From Chloroflexota bacterium (GTDB taxonomy: Bacteria; Chloroflexota; Dehalococcoidia; Tepidiformales; Tepidiformaceae), in NCBI GenBank assembly GCA_016234445.1, contig JACRBT010000011.1, positions 55,531 through 119,530 of the forward strand: a stretch of 64,000 nucleotides of DNA. The letters run 5' to 3'. This document shows, piece by piece, positions 37,234 to 46,315 of the stretch. The stretch's first letter is position 1. Every line of letters begins with the position of its first letter. The notes under the pieces are model-generated. The model saw only the letters and a list, made by a program, of their open reading frames with translations. It did not search any database and was not told where the DNA came from. A program made the position numbers and the translations under genes.

Positions 37234-38856
37234 TCAGCGCCGCGGAACGACCCCAAGGTCCAGGATTTCGTCCGCAAAGCGGTCCATGAAGTAGCGGTCA
37301 TGCGTCACGACGACGGCTGCTCCCTCGTAGGCACTGAAGGCTGCCTCGAAGGCCTCCCGAGAGGCCACGTCGAGGTGGTTCGTCGGCTCGTCAAGCAGCA
37401 GGAGGTTCGTCCCCCGCGCGATCAGCGAGGCGAGCGCGAACCGCCTCCGTTCGCCGTAGCTCATTCGCCCCAACGGCGTGTGGAGCTGGTCCCGGCCCAG
37501 CAGAAAACGATGCAGGAAGTTGTTGGCCTCCACCTCCGACATCGGCGTCGTTTTCCGCAACGCCTCCACCGGCGTGAGTGCCCCGAAGGCCTCGCCCTCC
37601 TCGTCCGCCTCCTCCTGCTGCGCGAGGTAGCCGACCACGGCCGCAGAAGCCAGCCTCAGCTCGCCCTCCGCCACAGGGTGGTCGCCGAGGATTGCCCGCA
37701 GGAGCGTCGTTTTGCCACTCCCATTCGCCCCGGCCACCACGAGCCGGGCGCCACGCTCGACCCGAAACGTCAGGCCCTGGACCAGCACCCGCGTGCCCAC
37801 GGAGAGCCCGGCGTTCTCCGCCACGAGCAGGGTCGAGGGCCCCCCGTTCTCCGCGGTGAATCGCCCTCCCAGGCCGTGGACCGGCTTCTCCGGCCGCTCG
37901 ACGTGTTCCGACGACTCCAGTTGCCGTTCGACCCGGCTCCGTAGCGTCACCGCGCGGCGGGCGATCTTCAGCGCCTTCTTCCGCCTGGCGTAGTCGATCG
38001 TGCTCTGTTCGATGCCGCGCGCCTTCGTTTCGATGTTCGAAATCACCTCGCGGAGGTGGCGCTCCTGCTTCTGCTGCTGTTCGTACCGCTGCCACTGGTC
38101 GGCCTCTCGCCGTGCCTTCTCGTTGGCGTAGGCGGAGTAGTTCCCGGCGAACACCTCGGCGGTGTGTGAGCGCGCGTCCAGCTCAAGGATGGACGTGGCA
38201 CACGAATCCAGCAGCGTCCGGTCGTGGGAGACCACCAGCACCGGCCCGGCGAAACGCGCGATGAAACGCTCCACCCATTCGATCGCGGGGAGGTCGAGGT
38301 GGTTCGTTGGCTCGTCCAGCAGCAGGATTGCCGGCTTGCTCGCCGCCAGTTCGACCAGGCCGAGCTTCGTCAGTTCGCCGCCGGAGAGTGTCTCCGCCAA
38401 CGTCTCGCCGCCGATGCCCTGGACGCCCAACTCCGACCGGAGCGCGGCCGTGTCCAGTTGCGCCGCCGGCCCCGCGGAAAGCGCCAGCAGGGCGTCGAAT
38501 TCGCGTTCGAGGATCCCCAGCGCCCCCGGCTCGCTCTCGGTGGCGATACGGGCGGCCAGATCGGCCAGCCTGTCGCCGCCAGCCTCCGCGAACACGCGCG
38601 GAAACAGGACCCGCACGGGGGTTCCCAGGGCGAAGCGCCGCCCCTGGGGCAGGTAGCCGACGGCAGCGCCGCGGGCGATGCTCACGCGCCCGGCATCCGC
38701 GGGCTCTTCCCCCGCGATGACGCGCAGCAACGTCGTCTTGCCGCTCCCGTTCGGCCCGACGACGCCAACCACCTCGCCAGCGTTGGCCGCGAAGCTCACG
38801 CGATCGAGGACGTTCCTGCCTCCGAGTTCCCTGCTGATTGATTCGACGACGAGCAT
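37234..38856 (-). CDS. ABC-F family ATPase
   Basis: It is 540 residues from the ATG at 38856, which has GGAGG four bases upstream; an in-frame start 7 codons earlier exists. Two ABC cassettes are present: Walker A GPNGSGKTTLLR and GANGSGKTTLLR, signatures LSGGELTKL and SYGERRRF, Walker B ILLLDEPTNHLD and LLLLDEPTNHLD. The linker between them (about 235-320, charged and helical) is the ABC-F P-site tRNA-interaction motif region. There are no membrane helices, so it acts on the ribosome in translation or antibiotic protection, not in transport. Confidence 0.9.
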   Translation of the reverse strand: MLVVESISRELGGRNVLDRVSFAANAGEVVGVVGPNGSGKTTLLRVIAGEEPADAGRVSIARGAAVGYLPQGRRFALGTPVRVLFPRVFAEAGGDRLADLAARIATESEPGALGILEREFDALLALSAGPAAQLDTAALRSELGVQGIGGETLAETLSGGELTKLGLVELAASKPAILLLDEPTNHLDLPAIEWVERFIARFAGPVLVVSHDRTLLDSCATSILELDARSHTAEVFAGNYSAYANEKARREADQWQRYEQQQKQERHLREVISNIETKARGIEQSTIDYARRKKALKIARRAVTLRSRVERQLESSEHVERPEKPVHGLGGRFTAENGGPSTLLVAENAGLSVGTRVLVQGLTFRVERGARLVVAGANGSGKTTLLRAILGDHPVAEGELRLASAAVVGYLAQQEEADEEGEAFGALTPVEALRKTTPMSEVEANNFLHRFLLGRDQLHTPLGRMSYGERRRFALASLIARGTNLLLLDEPTNHLDVASREAFEAAFSAYEGAAVVVTHDRYFMDRFADEILDLGVVPRR

Positions 38857-39093
38857 GCAGCCTCCGGTGGGGGTCACGTTCGAGCAGGCGCGAGGTCGCG
38901 CTGCGAACGGAAGGGCGGACCGTCGAGTTCAACGAGGCGAAGGCGGCGGATAGCTGAAGCGGGGTGGCCGTGTACCGTGGACGCACACCAGCGCTCCCCC
39001 GGGAGCAATGCTCGACCGGGTGAGCTGCTATCGCCCTTTCGCGCTGGTTACTTTATCAACGGAGACCCCTGCAAGAGTTGCGAGCCAAGCATA

Positions 39094-39117
39094 GATCAGG
39101 TCTTCGATCAGGTCTTC
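39094..39117. repeat. tandem 12-bp duplication
   Basis: GATCAGGTCTTC occurs twice with no spacing, just downstream of the stop of the VOC-DinB gene, in the 268-bp gap before the ABC-F gene. The rest of that gap shows nothing I can name. Confidence 0.7.
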
Positions 39118-39124
39118 CTGGCCG

Positions 39125-39961
39125 TCAGCGGCCCGGGAAGCCCGCCGCGTCTCTCATCGCCTTCACCTGTCCCGTGTGCATGCCAACGTGGAAGATCATG
39201 AACGCGGCCCATTCCCGGTGGTTCAGTTGGCCGAAGACGCCATGCGCCAGCATGGCCGCGCCGTCCTTCGCCGCCGGGAGCCCGGCCAGCCAGGCATCGG
39301 CCTCGGCGAACGCCTGCCGCAGGCGCGCCGTGCTGCCGTCGAGCGGAGCCAGCGCGTACTCCTTCTCCAGGAGCCGGTCGCGCGGTGGTTGACGGCCGGC
39401 GGCGAGGTCCCCGGCCACGATGACGCATGACTCCAGCGTGTCGACCATGTGCGCGAGGTGCCCAAGGATCGGCCACTCGGCGGGGGCAGGGCGATAGGCA
39501 GCCTGGGCCTCGCTCAAGCCCTCGATCGCGGCGAAGGTCCGCGCCTCCATCTCCCGCAGACGCGCGCCCAGTTCCGCGTTCGACTGGCGGCCTTGCTGCT
39601 GGAGCCGCGGCAGGAACTGGTGGTCGAACAGCCCCAGGCGGTTGCCTTCGGAGTCGAGGAAGTAGGCGATCGGCCCGAAGACGTTGTGATCGTCCCCGGA
39701 AAAGACCACACCCTTCGCCTGCAGCTTCGCCCGCATCTCTTCGAGGCTCCCCTCGGCCGAGAGCAGCAGGCGCGGCCCCCCGCCGTCGCTCGCGCCCGGC
39801 GACTTCACCAGCGTCACCATCCCCCCGTGGACGTCGCCCAGGAAGAAGGTCGCCATCCCGTCCCCGAAACGGCCAACCACCGGGAACTCAAGCACCTCCG
39901 CGTAGAAGCGATAGGCCCGGTCCAGGTCCACGACCGGGATCTCGATACCATGAATCCGCAT
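39125..39961 (-). CDS. VOC domain fused to a DinB-like domain
   Basis: The 278-residue protein combines two folds. Residues 1-118 are a VOC domain (IPVVDLDRAYRFYAEVLEFPV, AYFLDSEGNRLGLFDH). Residues 130-278 are a DinB/YfiT-like four-helix bundle (AELGARLREMEARTFAAIEG, LGHLAHMVDTLESCVIVAGD, REWAAFMIFHVGMHTGQVKA) with the three metal-ligand histidines at LAHMVD, NHRE and HVGMHTGQ. DinB-like proteins are thiol-transferase or detoxification-associated metalloenzymes. The fusion suggests detoxification of an electrophile using a low-molecular-weight thiol (inference). GGGGAGG precedes the ATG. Confidence 0.82.
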   Translation of the reverse strand: MRIHGIEIPVVDLDRAYRFYAEVLEFPVVGRFGDGMATFFLGDVHGGMVTLVKSPGASDGGGPRLLLSAEGSLEEMRAKLQAKGVVFSGDDHNVFGPIAYFLDSEGNRLGLFDHQFLPRLQQQGRQSNAELGARLREMEARTFAAIEGLSEAQAAYRPAPAEWPILGHLAHMVDTLESCVIVAGDLAAGRQPPRDRLLEKEYALAPLDGSTARLRQAFAEADAWLAGLPAAKDGAAMLAHGVFGQLNHREWAAFMIFHVGMHTGQVKAMRDAAGFPGR

Positions 39962-40021
39962 CGCAACCTCCCCCTCGGCAGTCCCGACGATGATACCGCC
40001 ACCGGCGCCGGGACGCCGGGC

Positions 40022-41398
40022 TCAGTCCCCGAAGATGACGCCCTGGTTGAGTGTGCCCTTCGGATCCAGCGCCGCCTTCACCGCCTTCATCGCGGCGATG
40101 TCGGCGGCCGAGCGCGTCAGGTGGAGCCACCGCGTCTTCGCCACGCCGATCCCGTGCTCGGCGCTGATCGACCCGCCCATGCCGGCGACCAGCCGCAGCA
40201 CTGCCTCGTCGACACGCTCATCGTCGGGCTCCGGGCCGAGGACGTTGACGTGGAGGTTGCCGTCGGCGATGTGACCGAAGAGGATCGCCCGCGCCCCCGG
40301 GTCGGCTTCGGTCACCGCCCGGCCGACGCGCTCCACGAACTCCGGCAACGACGCCAGCGGCAGGGCGACGTCCAGCTTGTGGGGCACCCCCTCCTTGCTG
40401 ATCGCCTCGGTGTGGCGCTCCCGGTAGGCCCAGAGCCTCGCCCGATCGCGCGGCTCGGTCGCGAAGGCGGTGTCCGGGGCGTCGACGTGCGCGAGCACCT
40501 CGGCCAGTGCCGGGGCCGGGTCGTTGATGTCCGCAGCCTCCAGCAACAGGTAGACGGGGTACTCCCTGGCGAACGGCGCCGCCAGCCCGGCGTGACGGCA
40601 GACCAGTTCGAGGCCCGGCGCGAAGAACGTCTCGGCGGCGTTCAACGACGGCAGGCTGGCGCGCACCATCGCCGCGATGTCCACCGCGGCGGCCACGTCC
40701 GGCATCCCCATCAGCGCCACCGCCACCTTCGGGAAGGACGGCACCAGCCGCAGGCGCAAGCGGGTCATCACCGCCAGCGTCCCTTCGCTCCCGGCGAGCA
40801 GGCCGGCGAGGTCGTAGCCCGTGTTGTCGCGCTTCAGCCCGGTGAGGCGGCTCACCACCCGGCCGTCCGCGAGCACCGCTTCCACTCCCGCCACCTGCGC
40901 CCGCATCATCCCGTGACGGAGGACGTTGATCCCGCCCGCGTTCGTCGCGACCATCCCCCCGAGCGTGGCGCTGTCGCGAGAGGCGAGGTCCACCCCCAGC
41001 CGCAGCCCGTGGGGGCGAACGTGCTCGTTCAGCTGCGCCAGCGTCACCCCGGCCCCAACGATCACCTCGCGCGCGACCGTGTCGACCGGCCCCAGTTCCT
41101 GCATCCGCCGCGTGCTCAGCACCACTTCGCCGCCGCGCGGCACACCGCCCCCGACGAGTCCGGTGTTCCCGCCCTGGGGCACGACTGCCGCGCCAGCCGC
41201 CGTACACTCGCGCAGTACCGCCGCCGCCTCGCCGGTCGATGCGGGCCGCACCACCAGCCGCGCGCTCCCCGTGAAGCGTCGCGTCCAGTCGGTCTCGTAG
41301 GTCGCCCGGAGGTCGGCGTCTGTCAGCACGTTCGCGGCGCCCACGATCGCGGCCAGCCGCCCGGCCAGGGAGTCGCCAGCGGAGGTCTCCGTCGTCAC
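40022..41398 (-). CDS. FAD-linked oxidase (glycolate oxidase GlcD / D-lactate dehydrogenase family)
   Basis: It is about 458 residues from GTG 41398; a GTG 12 codons upstream is possible. The FAD_binding_4 domain has LVVRPASTGEAAAVLRECTA, VVPQGGNTGLVGGGVPRGGE and DSATLGGMVATNAGGINVLR. The C-terminal FAD-oxidase domain has HIADGNLHVNVLGPE with metal-binding His, and SAEHGIGVAKTRWL. It oxidises a 2-hydroxyacid (D-lactate, glycolate or D-2-hydroxyglutarate) and passes electrons to quinone or an electron-transfer flavoprotein. Divergent from an acyl-CoA dehydrogenase gene. Confidence 0.87.
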   Translation of the reverse strand: MTTETSAGDSLAGRLAAIVGAANVLTDADLRATYETDWTRRFTGSARLVVRPASTGEAAAVLRECTAAGAAVVPQGGNTGLVGGGVPRGGEVVLSTRRMQELGPVDTVAREVIVGAGVTLAQLNEHVRPHGLRLGVDLASRDSATLGGMVATNAGGINVLRHGMMRAQVAGVEAVLADGRVVSRLTGLKRDNTGYDLAGLLAGSEGTLAVMTRLRLRLVPSFPKVAVALMGMPDVAAAVDIAAMVRASLPSLNAAETFFAPGLELVCRHAGLAAPFAREYPVYLLLEAADINDPAPALAEVLAHVDAPDTAFATEPRDRARLWAYRERHTEAISKEGVPHKLDVALPLASLPEFVERVGRAVTEADPGARAILFGHIADGNLHVNVLGPEPDDERVDEAVLRLVAGMGGSISAEHGIGVAKTRWLHLTRSAADIAAMKAVKAALDPKGTLNQGVIFGD

Positions 41399-41462
41399 CC
41401 CCGCATCTTCACCCGAAGAGCCACCGCGCACCACCCGCCCTGCTCACTGTCCGCTCCCCGGC

Positions 41463-41468
41463 TACACT
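41463..41468 (+). promoter_or_regulatory. -10 box of the acyl-CoA dehydrogenase promoter
   Basis: TACACT lies 29 bases before the ATG. Transcription from it leaves a short leader that includes the GGAG ribosome binding site. Confidence 0.4.
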
Positions 41469-41497
41469 GGCCCGACACCATCCCCGGAGCGCCGCTC

Positions 41498-42661
41498 ATG
41501 GACTTCGAACTTTCGGAAGAACACCGCCTCATCAAGGACACGGCCCGCCGCATCGCCCGCGAGGTCGTCGCCCCCCGCGCCAAGGAACTCGACGAGACGG
41601 GCGAGTACCCCCACGACTACTTCGAAGCCTTCAAGAAGGCCGGCCTCCTCGGAATGGCCATCCCCGAGGACATGGGCGGCACCGGCAACGGCATCCTCCC
41701 CATCTGCCTCGCCATCGAAGAGGTCGCCAAGTATGAATGCGGCGCCGGGCTCATGCTCGTCCTTACCGGGCTCCCCAACCGGCCGATCGTCTTCGGCGGC
41801 ACGAAAGAACAGCAGCTTCGCTTCCTCCCCCAGGCCGCCACGGGTGAGACCAAGGCCGCCTTCTGCCTGACCGAACCCGACCACGGCTCCGACGCCGCCA
41901 ACCTCGAAACCCGCGCCACCCGCGACGGCGACGACTACATCCTCAACGGCAACAAGGTCTACATCTCGGGCGGCACCGTCGCGGACACGCTCACCGTCTT
42001 CGCCCGCACCGGCGGCCCCGGGGCGAAGGGCATCAGCGCCTTCGTCGTCGACGCCCACTCCCCCGGCGTCCGCATCGACCGCACCGACGACAAGATGGGC
42101 GTCCGCAGCATCCCGACGGCCCACTTCAGCTTCAGCGACGTCCGCGTCCCGGCCGGGAACCTCCTCGGCGGGGTCGAGGGGAACGGCTTCAACCACGCGA
42201 TGCTCACCCTCAACAGCATGCGGCCGACCGTTGGCGCGCGCGGCGTCGGGCTGGCCGAGGGCGCGGCCAGCTACGCCCTCGAATGGGCCCGCGAACGCAA
42301 GGCCTTCGGCAGCTCCGTCATCGACTTCGAAGCGATCCAGTTCATGTTCGCGGACATGGCCATCCAGATTGAGGCCGCCCGCAACCTCGTCTACAAGGCC
42401 GCCTGGCTCGTGGACCAGGGCAAGTACACGCGCGAATACGCCCACAACCTTTCGATCGCGAAGGCCTACGCGACGGAGATGGCGAACAAGGTCGCCTTCG
42501 ACGCCCTCCAGGTCCTCGGCGCCCAGGGCTACATGAAGGACCACCCGCTCGAACGCCACTACCGCGACGCCCGCCAGCTGATGATCGTCGAGGGCAGCAG
42601 CCAGGTGCAGCGCGTGGTCATCAGCCGCTCGATGATCGACCGCACGCTCGTCTACGGGTAG
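41498..42661 (+). CDS. acyl-CoA dehydrogenase
   Basis: The 387-residue flavoprotein starts DFELSEEHRLIKDTARRIA. It shows FCLTEPDHGSDAANLETRA (FAD/substrate contact), DKMGVRSIPTAHFSFSDVRVP, ERKAFGSSVIDFEAIQFMFADM and YMKDHPLERHYRDARQLMIVEGSSQVQR. The catalytic base position at the C-terminal IVEGSSQVQR segment carries Glu, as in short/medium-chain enzymes. It oxidises acyl-CoA to enoyl-CoA, passing electrons to ETF. The ATG at 41498 with GGAG upstream is the homology-supported start. Confidence 0.93.
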   Translation: MDFELSEEHRLIKDTARRIAREVVAPRAKELDETGEYPHDYFEAFKKAGLLGMAIPEDMGGTGNGILPICLAIEEVAKYECGAGLMLVLTGLPNRPIVFGGTKEQQLRFLPQAATGETKAAFCLTEPDHGSDAANLETRATRDGDDYILNGNKVYISGGTVADTLTVFARTGGPGAKGISAFVVDAHSPGVRIDRTDDKMGVRSIPTAHFSFSDVRVPAGNLLGGVEGNGFNHAMLTLNSMRPTVGARGVGLAEGAASYALEWARERKAFGSSVIDFEAIQFMFADMAIQIEAARNLVYKAAWLVDQGKYTREYAHNLSIAKAYATEMANKVAFDALQVLGAQGYMKDHPLERHYRDARQLMIVEGSSQVQRVVISRSMIDRTLVYG

Positions 42662-42690
42662 GCGTCCATCCCCACGCCGCGCCCCTCGCG

Positions 42691-42719
42691 TTGACGCGCC
42701 CCACCGCCGGGACGATGAT
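42691..42719 (+). promoter_or_regulatory. promoter of the nitroreductase gene
   Basis: TTGACG (42691-42696), 17-bp spacer and GATGAT (42714-42719) are followed by TTGGAGG at 42737 as ribosome binding site. Confidence 0.55.
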
Positions 42720-42749
42720 GCCCTCGATCAGGACATTGGAGGCCTTGCC

Positions 42750-43538
42750 GTGGAATTCAAGGAAGTCGTCGGCCGTCGTCGCTCTATCCGCTTCTTCGAG
42801 CCCGACCGCCCCGTCGAACGCGAGAAGATCCAGAAGATGCTGGAGGCCGCCCGCCTCTCTTCCTGCGCCGTCAACGCCCAGTGGGCCCGCGCCGTCGTCA
42901 GCTTCCGCGACGACCTCACGAAGGACCAGCTTCAGCGCCTGCTGACGCCCGTTGCCGCCCTCAATGTCGAGATGGCGCCCGTCCACATCCACTGGTTCAA
43001 CGACCTCAGCATCGTCAACAAGATCCAGGGGTCCCGCCTGAAGGAGCTGGTCGACGTGGGCGCCCTCGCGCCAACCCACGGCTGGAGCCACAAGTTCGTC
43101 GACGATTTCGTCTACCCGCAGATCCTGAAGCCGATGACGGAGGGGCCGGGCTACCCCATCTATTCGACTTTCGATGTGGGGATGGCCGTCCAGCAGGCGC
43201 TCCTCACCGGCGTCGACGAAGGCCTCGCGGTCTGCATGGTGACCCTCAACGGCGCAACCCTGAAAGAAGTCTTCAACGTCCCGGACGAATGGGTCCCGAT
43301 GCCGACGATCCTCGTCGGCTACCCGGCGGAGTCGTGGGACGGCGGCGGCCAGCGCCCGCGTCCGCCCTTCGAAGAGCTGTACTACGAAGGCTCCTATGGC
43401 AAGCCGTTCCCGCGAGACCCGAAGGTCGTGGAGGACCTGAAGGCGGCGAAGATGATCCAGGAGCCGGCAACGCCGAACAACCCCGCGCGCATCGCCGAGA
43501 TCAAGCGCCTGGCCGAGAAGTACGGGCTCCCGATGTAG
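42750..43538 (+). CDS. nitroreductase-family FMN oxidoreductase
   Basis: The 262-residue protein has the nitroreductase N-terminal signature EFKEVVGRRRSIRFFEPDRPVERE and the FMN contact AARLSSCAVNAQWARAVVS. MAVQQALLTGVDEGLAVCMVT and PDEWVPMPTILVGYPAE give the C-terminal fold. It forms FMN dimers in the family and reduces nitro compounds, quinones or other electrophiles with NAD(P)H. The GTG start has TTGGAGG 7 bases upstream. A small gene follows 2 bp later and may be coupled. Confidence 0.88.
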   Translation: MEFKEVVGRRRSIRFFEPDRPVEREKIQKMLEAARLSSCAVNAQWARAVVSFRDDLTKDQLQRLLTPVAALNVEMAPVHIHWFNDLSIVNKIQGSRLKELVDVGALAPTHGWSHKFVDDFVYPQILKPMTEGPGYPIYSTFDVGMAVQQALLTGVDEGLAVCMVTLNGATLKEVFNVPDEWVPMPTILVGYPAESWDGGGQRPRPPFEELYYEGSYGKPFPRDPKVVEDLKAAKMIQEPATPNNPARIAEIKRLAEKYGLPM

Positions 43539-43540
43539 GG

Positions 43541-43924
43541 ATGGTGAACGAAAGCGAAGCCGAAGCCCCCGTCACCCTCCGCCCGATGCTCGACTACCCC
43601 GCCGTCCAGGCCTGGATGGCGGGGCTCCGGCAACACTGGGGCGGCGACCCGGCCACCGACGACCCGGAGCGCCTGCCGATCCTCGAGGTGTTCTGCCGCG
43701 TGATGAACCGCGACCCCGACCAGATGATCAAGGAGACGACCATGATCAAGGACGGGGAGAGGCGGATCCGGATCAAGGGCCGCACCCGCTATGCCGACGC
43801 CATCAACGCCTGGCAGGACACGATCGAGGGCTCGCGGCTCCGCCAGGCGAAGTGGGGTAACACCGTCCGGAGCTTCCTCATCCACAACGGGGTGCTGCTC
43901 CAGTCCGGCGTCCACCAGGCCTGA
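43541..43924 (+). CDS. hypothetical protein resembling a recombinase core-binding (SAM-like) domain
   Basis: The 127-residue protein starts 2 bp after the nitroreductase stop. The first half is acidic and Pro-rich (MLDYPAVQAWMAGLRQHWGG, LPILEVFCRVMNRDPDQM). The second half (RYADAINAWQDTIEGSRLRQ, TVRSFLIHNGVLLQSG) resembles the N-terminal helical core-binding domain of tyrosine recombinases, but there is no catalytic domain. I do not recognise a named family. It may be an accessory protein or a misleading similarity. Confidence 0.55.
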   Translation: MVNESEAEAPVTLRPMLDYPAVQAWMAGLRQHWGGDPATDDPERLPILEVFCRVMNRDPDQMIKETTMIKDGERRIRIKGRTRYADAINAWQDTIEGSRLRQAKWGNTVRSFLIHNGVLLQSGVHQA

Positions 43925-43934
43925 GCCCCGGGGC

Positions 43935-44720
43935 CTACCCCTTCGCCCGGTCGCCCACCCGCGTCACCCCGCGGACGGCGCCCATCGCCCGGAGCTGGGC
44001 AATAGTCAGCACCTTGCCGGTGTAGCTGACCGGCTGCTTCGCGAACCAGAGGACCGCGTCGGACATGACGACCGGGTCTTCGAAGTTCGAGAAGTCGCCC
44101 TTGCCGAGGGTCGCCGTATAGCCCTCGCTCCAGACGCTCAGTTCGAGCCGGATGCAGTTCACCGCGACCTTGCCCGCCAGTTCGACCGCCATCCCCTCGG
44201 TCAGCGCTTCGAGGGCGCGCTTCGTCGTCGTGTAGCTGATCCGCCCGAATTCCGGCGCCTGCGAGGCGTTCGACGAGATGTTCACGACCCGGCCCTCGCC
44301 CGGCGTCATCCGCGGGCAGAAGTAGTACATCAGGTAGAGCGGCCCGTGGACGTTGATGTCCATCGCCTTCCGCCAGAGCGCCGTCGGCTGCTGGAGGGTA
44401 GGCCCCGGAGGAGCGATCGCGGCGTTGTTCACGACCAGGTCGCAGCGGCCGAACTCGGCGAAGACGCGGTCCGCCAGCGCCTTCACTCCCTCTTCGTCGC
44501 GGACGTCGAGCGGCACGGAGATGGCCCGGCATTGCGCTCCGCCGGCCGCCTTCGCGAGGGCCACGGCCTCGTCGATCGTCCCCGGGAGCGCCTTGTTCGG
44601 GCTCTCTTCGCTCGAACGCGCCACCGCGACGATGTCGTAGCCCGCCGCCGCGAGGTCGATGCAGAGTTGCTTGCCGATGCCGCGGCTGGCGCCGGTGATC
44701 ACTGCGACTGGTCGTGCCAT
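43935..44720 (-). CDS. SDR-family oxidoreductase
   Basis: The 261-residue SDR starts MARPVAVITGASRGIGKQLC (cofactor motif). It has NNAAIAPPG, Ser in VVNISSNASQAPEFG and Y-x-x-x-K in YTTTKRALEA. The insertion EESPNKALPGTIDEAVALAK after the second strand is shared in part with the SDR at 35503 (EEVKDPRLPGTIHSVAKTI), so the two are probably paralogues of the same subgroup. GGAGG lies 6 bases before the ATG. Confidence 0.88.
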   Translation of the reverse strand: MARPVAVITGASRGIGKQLCIDLAAAGYDIVAVARSSEESPNKALPGTIDEAVALAKAAGGAQCRAISVPLDVRDEEGVKALADRVFAEFGRCDLVVNNAAIAPPGPTLQQPTALWRKAMDINVHGPLYLMYYFCPRMTPGEGRVVNISSNASQAPEFGRISYTTTKRALEALTEGMAVELAGKVAVNCIRLELSVWSEGYTATLGKGDFSNFEDPVVMSDAVLWFAKQPVSYTGKVLTIAQLRAMGAVRGVTRVGDRAKG

Positions 44721-44815
44721 GGGATGCCTCCGAAGGGGGATGCGTGTGTGCGAATGCCCGAAGTCTACGTTCGCCGGGCCGCGCTTGCGAACGGGAGCAC
44801 GCGCCTCCCCCGGGG

Positions 44816-45355
44816 CTACCTGCTGGTGGGCTGCCCGCGCTCGCGGCCCTCGAGGAACGCCGCCCACATCCGATCCCGCTTGCGGGCGCCCTTGCGGTAG
44901 CCAACCTGGGCCCCGAGGAACGTCCCGAACACCTGCGCCAGCACGTAGCCACCGCCGATCAGCACCGCGAAGCCCACCGCCGGGTGTCCCAGTAGCCCCG
45001 GCCCCCAGATGACGAGGACGATGAAGAGCACCGCCGCGATGATGAGCCCGAAGAAGGCGCCACTGTGGACCCACGTCGCTTCGGTCTTCTGCTTCGCCTT
45101 GTATGCCCTCAGGACCTCCTGCGGGATTTCGCCGACGGTGGGGGTCGAGGCCACCGGCGTTTCGCAGAAGCCGCAGACCGTGTCGTCCGCGCGGAGGCGG
45201 CCGTAGCAGAAGCCGCAATAGCGGCCGGTCGCGGGGACCTTCCGTTCAAGCCGCTCCTCCATCTTCTCCTGGAGGCGGTCGAGGTAGGGGTAGGGCGAGA
45301 CGTACCCCGCCGTGCCGACGAGTTCGGGCGCTTCCTTCGCAGTTGTCCCGGCCAT
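44816..45355 (-). CDS. zinc-ribbon membrane protein, unknown function
   Basis: The 179-residue protein has a cytoplasmic zinc ribbon (CGFCYGRL and CGFCETPV near residues 48-66), a short linker (QEVLRAYKAKQKTEATW) and two membrane helices near 97-117 and 123-145 (FFGLIIAAVLFIVLVIWGPG; GFAVLIGGGYVLAQVFGTF), ending with a basic tail. No family is recognised. Length and layout fit small bacterial membrane proteins that modulate a partner; the neighbours give no clue. Confidence 0.65.
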   Translation of the reverse strand: MAGTTAKEAPELVGTAGYVSPYPYLDRLQEKMEERLERKVPATGRYCGFCYGRLRADDTVCGFCETPVASTPTVGEIPQEVLRAYKAKQKTEATWVHSGAFFGLIIAAVLFIVLVIWGPGLLGHPAVGFAVLIGGGYVLAQVFGTFLGAQVGYRKGARKRDRMWAAFLEGRERGQPTSR

Positions 45356-45396
45356 CCCCTGTAGCGAACCACCGTGGGGGCAGCCGGGCAAGCCGC

Positions 45397-46272
45397 CTAC
45401 GTCGCGAGGAAGTCCCGGACGGCGGCGGCGAAGGCGTCTGGCTGGTGCAGCGGCACCTGGTGGCCGGCATCCGGGATCTCGACGAACTTCCCGTGCGGCA
45501 GCCGCCGCACCATCTCGTCGGCGATCTCGCGCGACAGCACTTTGCTCTTTTCCGCCCGGATCACCAGCGTGGGGCACTTGATGTGCTCCAGGCTCTCCCA
45601 GAGGTAGGGGATCTCGACGATCGCGCCCCGCCCGGTCGCCTGGTGGATGGCGGGGTCGAAGCGGAAGACCAGGTTCCCGGTCGTTTCGTCCAGCACCAGC
45701 GAGGCCGCCAGTTGCCGTTTCAGGAACTCCTGAGGCTGCCCTGGGAACATCTCGGCGAAGTGCGCCAGTGCGTCCGCCTCGGTCGCGAACCCCGGCGCCT
45801 TCTGCGCCCCGCCGGTGGTCTTGCGGATCCCCCGGGCGCCGGCGTCGGCCATCTGGGGACCCATGTCGGCCAGCACGAGGTGGTTCAGGCGGTGGCTGTG
45901 GTCGCGCGCATAGGCCATCGCTATCCGGCTGCCGATGCTGTGGGCCACCAGGTCGAACCCCTCCAGGTCCAGCGCCTCCACCATCTCGCGGAGGTCCATG
46001 GCGAACGCCCAGACCAGGTAGCCGCCGGGCGCGTGCTCGCTTTCGCCGTGCCCGCGGAGGTCCGGCGCGTAGACGGAGTGCTCCGGGAGGAACTTGGCCG
46101 CCACGTGCTCCCAGTAGCGGGCGTTGTTCATCAGCCCGTGCAGCAGGACGATCGGGTCTGCCCCGGGGACACCCCAACGGATGTAGTGGTGCCGCAGCCC
46201 GTGCAGCGTCAGGTAGCCGTCGACGCCATGGGCGGACGGGGGCCTGGGCGGGGTCAGGGGAAGCTCTGTCAC
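45397..46272 (-). CDS. alpha/beta-hydrolase
   Basis: It is 291 residues from the GTG at 46272, 6 bases after TATACT on the reverse strand. The fold has the oxyanion-hole motif LLHGLMNNARYWEHVA, DLRGHGESEHAPGGY, the nucleophile elbow VAHSIGSRIAMAYA, a late Asp region RAEKSKVL and the catalytic His in IPDAGHQVPLHQPDAF. An epoxide-hydrolase, esterase or C-C hydrolase role cannot be separated. A VOC gene lies directly upstream on the same strand, 43 bp away. Confidence 0.87.
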   Translation of the reverse strand: MTELPLTPPRPPSAHGVDGYLTLHGLRHHYIRWGVPGADPIVLLHGLMNNARYWEHVAAKFLPEHSVYAPDLRGHGESEHAPGGYLVWAFAMDLREMVEALDLEGFDLVAHSIGSRIAMAYARDHSHRLNHLVLADMGPQMADAGARGIRKTTGGAQKAPGFATEADALAHFAEMFPGQPQEFLKRQLAASLVLDETTGNLVFRFDPAIHQATGRGAIVEIPYLWESLEHIKCPTLVIRAEKSKVLSREIADEMVRRLPHGKFVEIPDAGHQVPLHQPDAFAAAVRDFLAT

Positions 46273-46284
46273 CGGCTGAGTATA
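46273..46284 (-). promoter_or_regulatory. -10 box of a leaderless promoter for the alpha/beta-hydrolase gene
   Basis: On the reverse strand TATACT (46284-46279) is followed by 6 bases and the GTG at 46272. Confidence 0.6.
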
Positions 46285-46315
46285 CCGCGATGGCCGGGCG
46301 TGTAGTCGTTCACCG

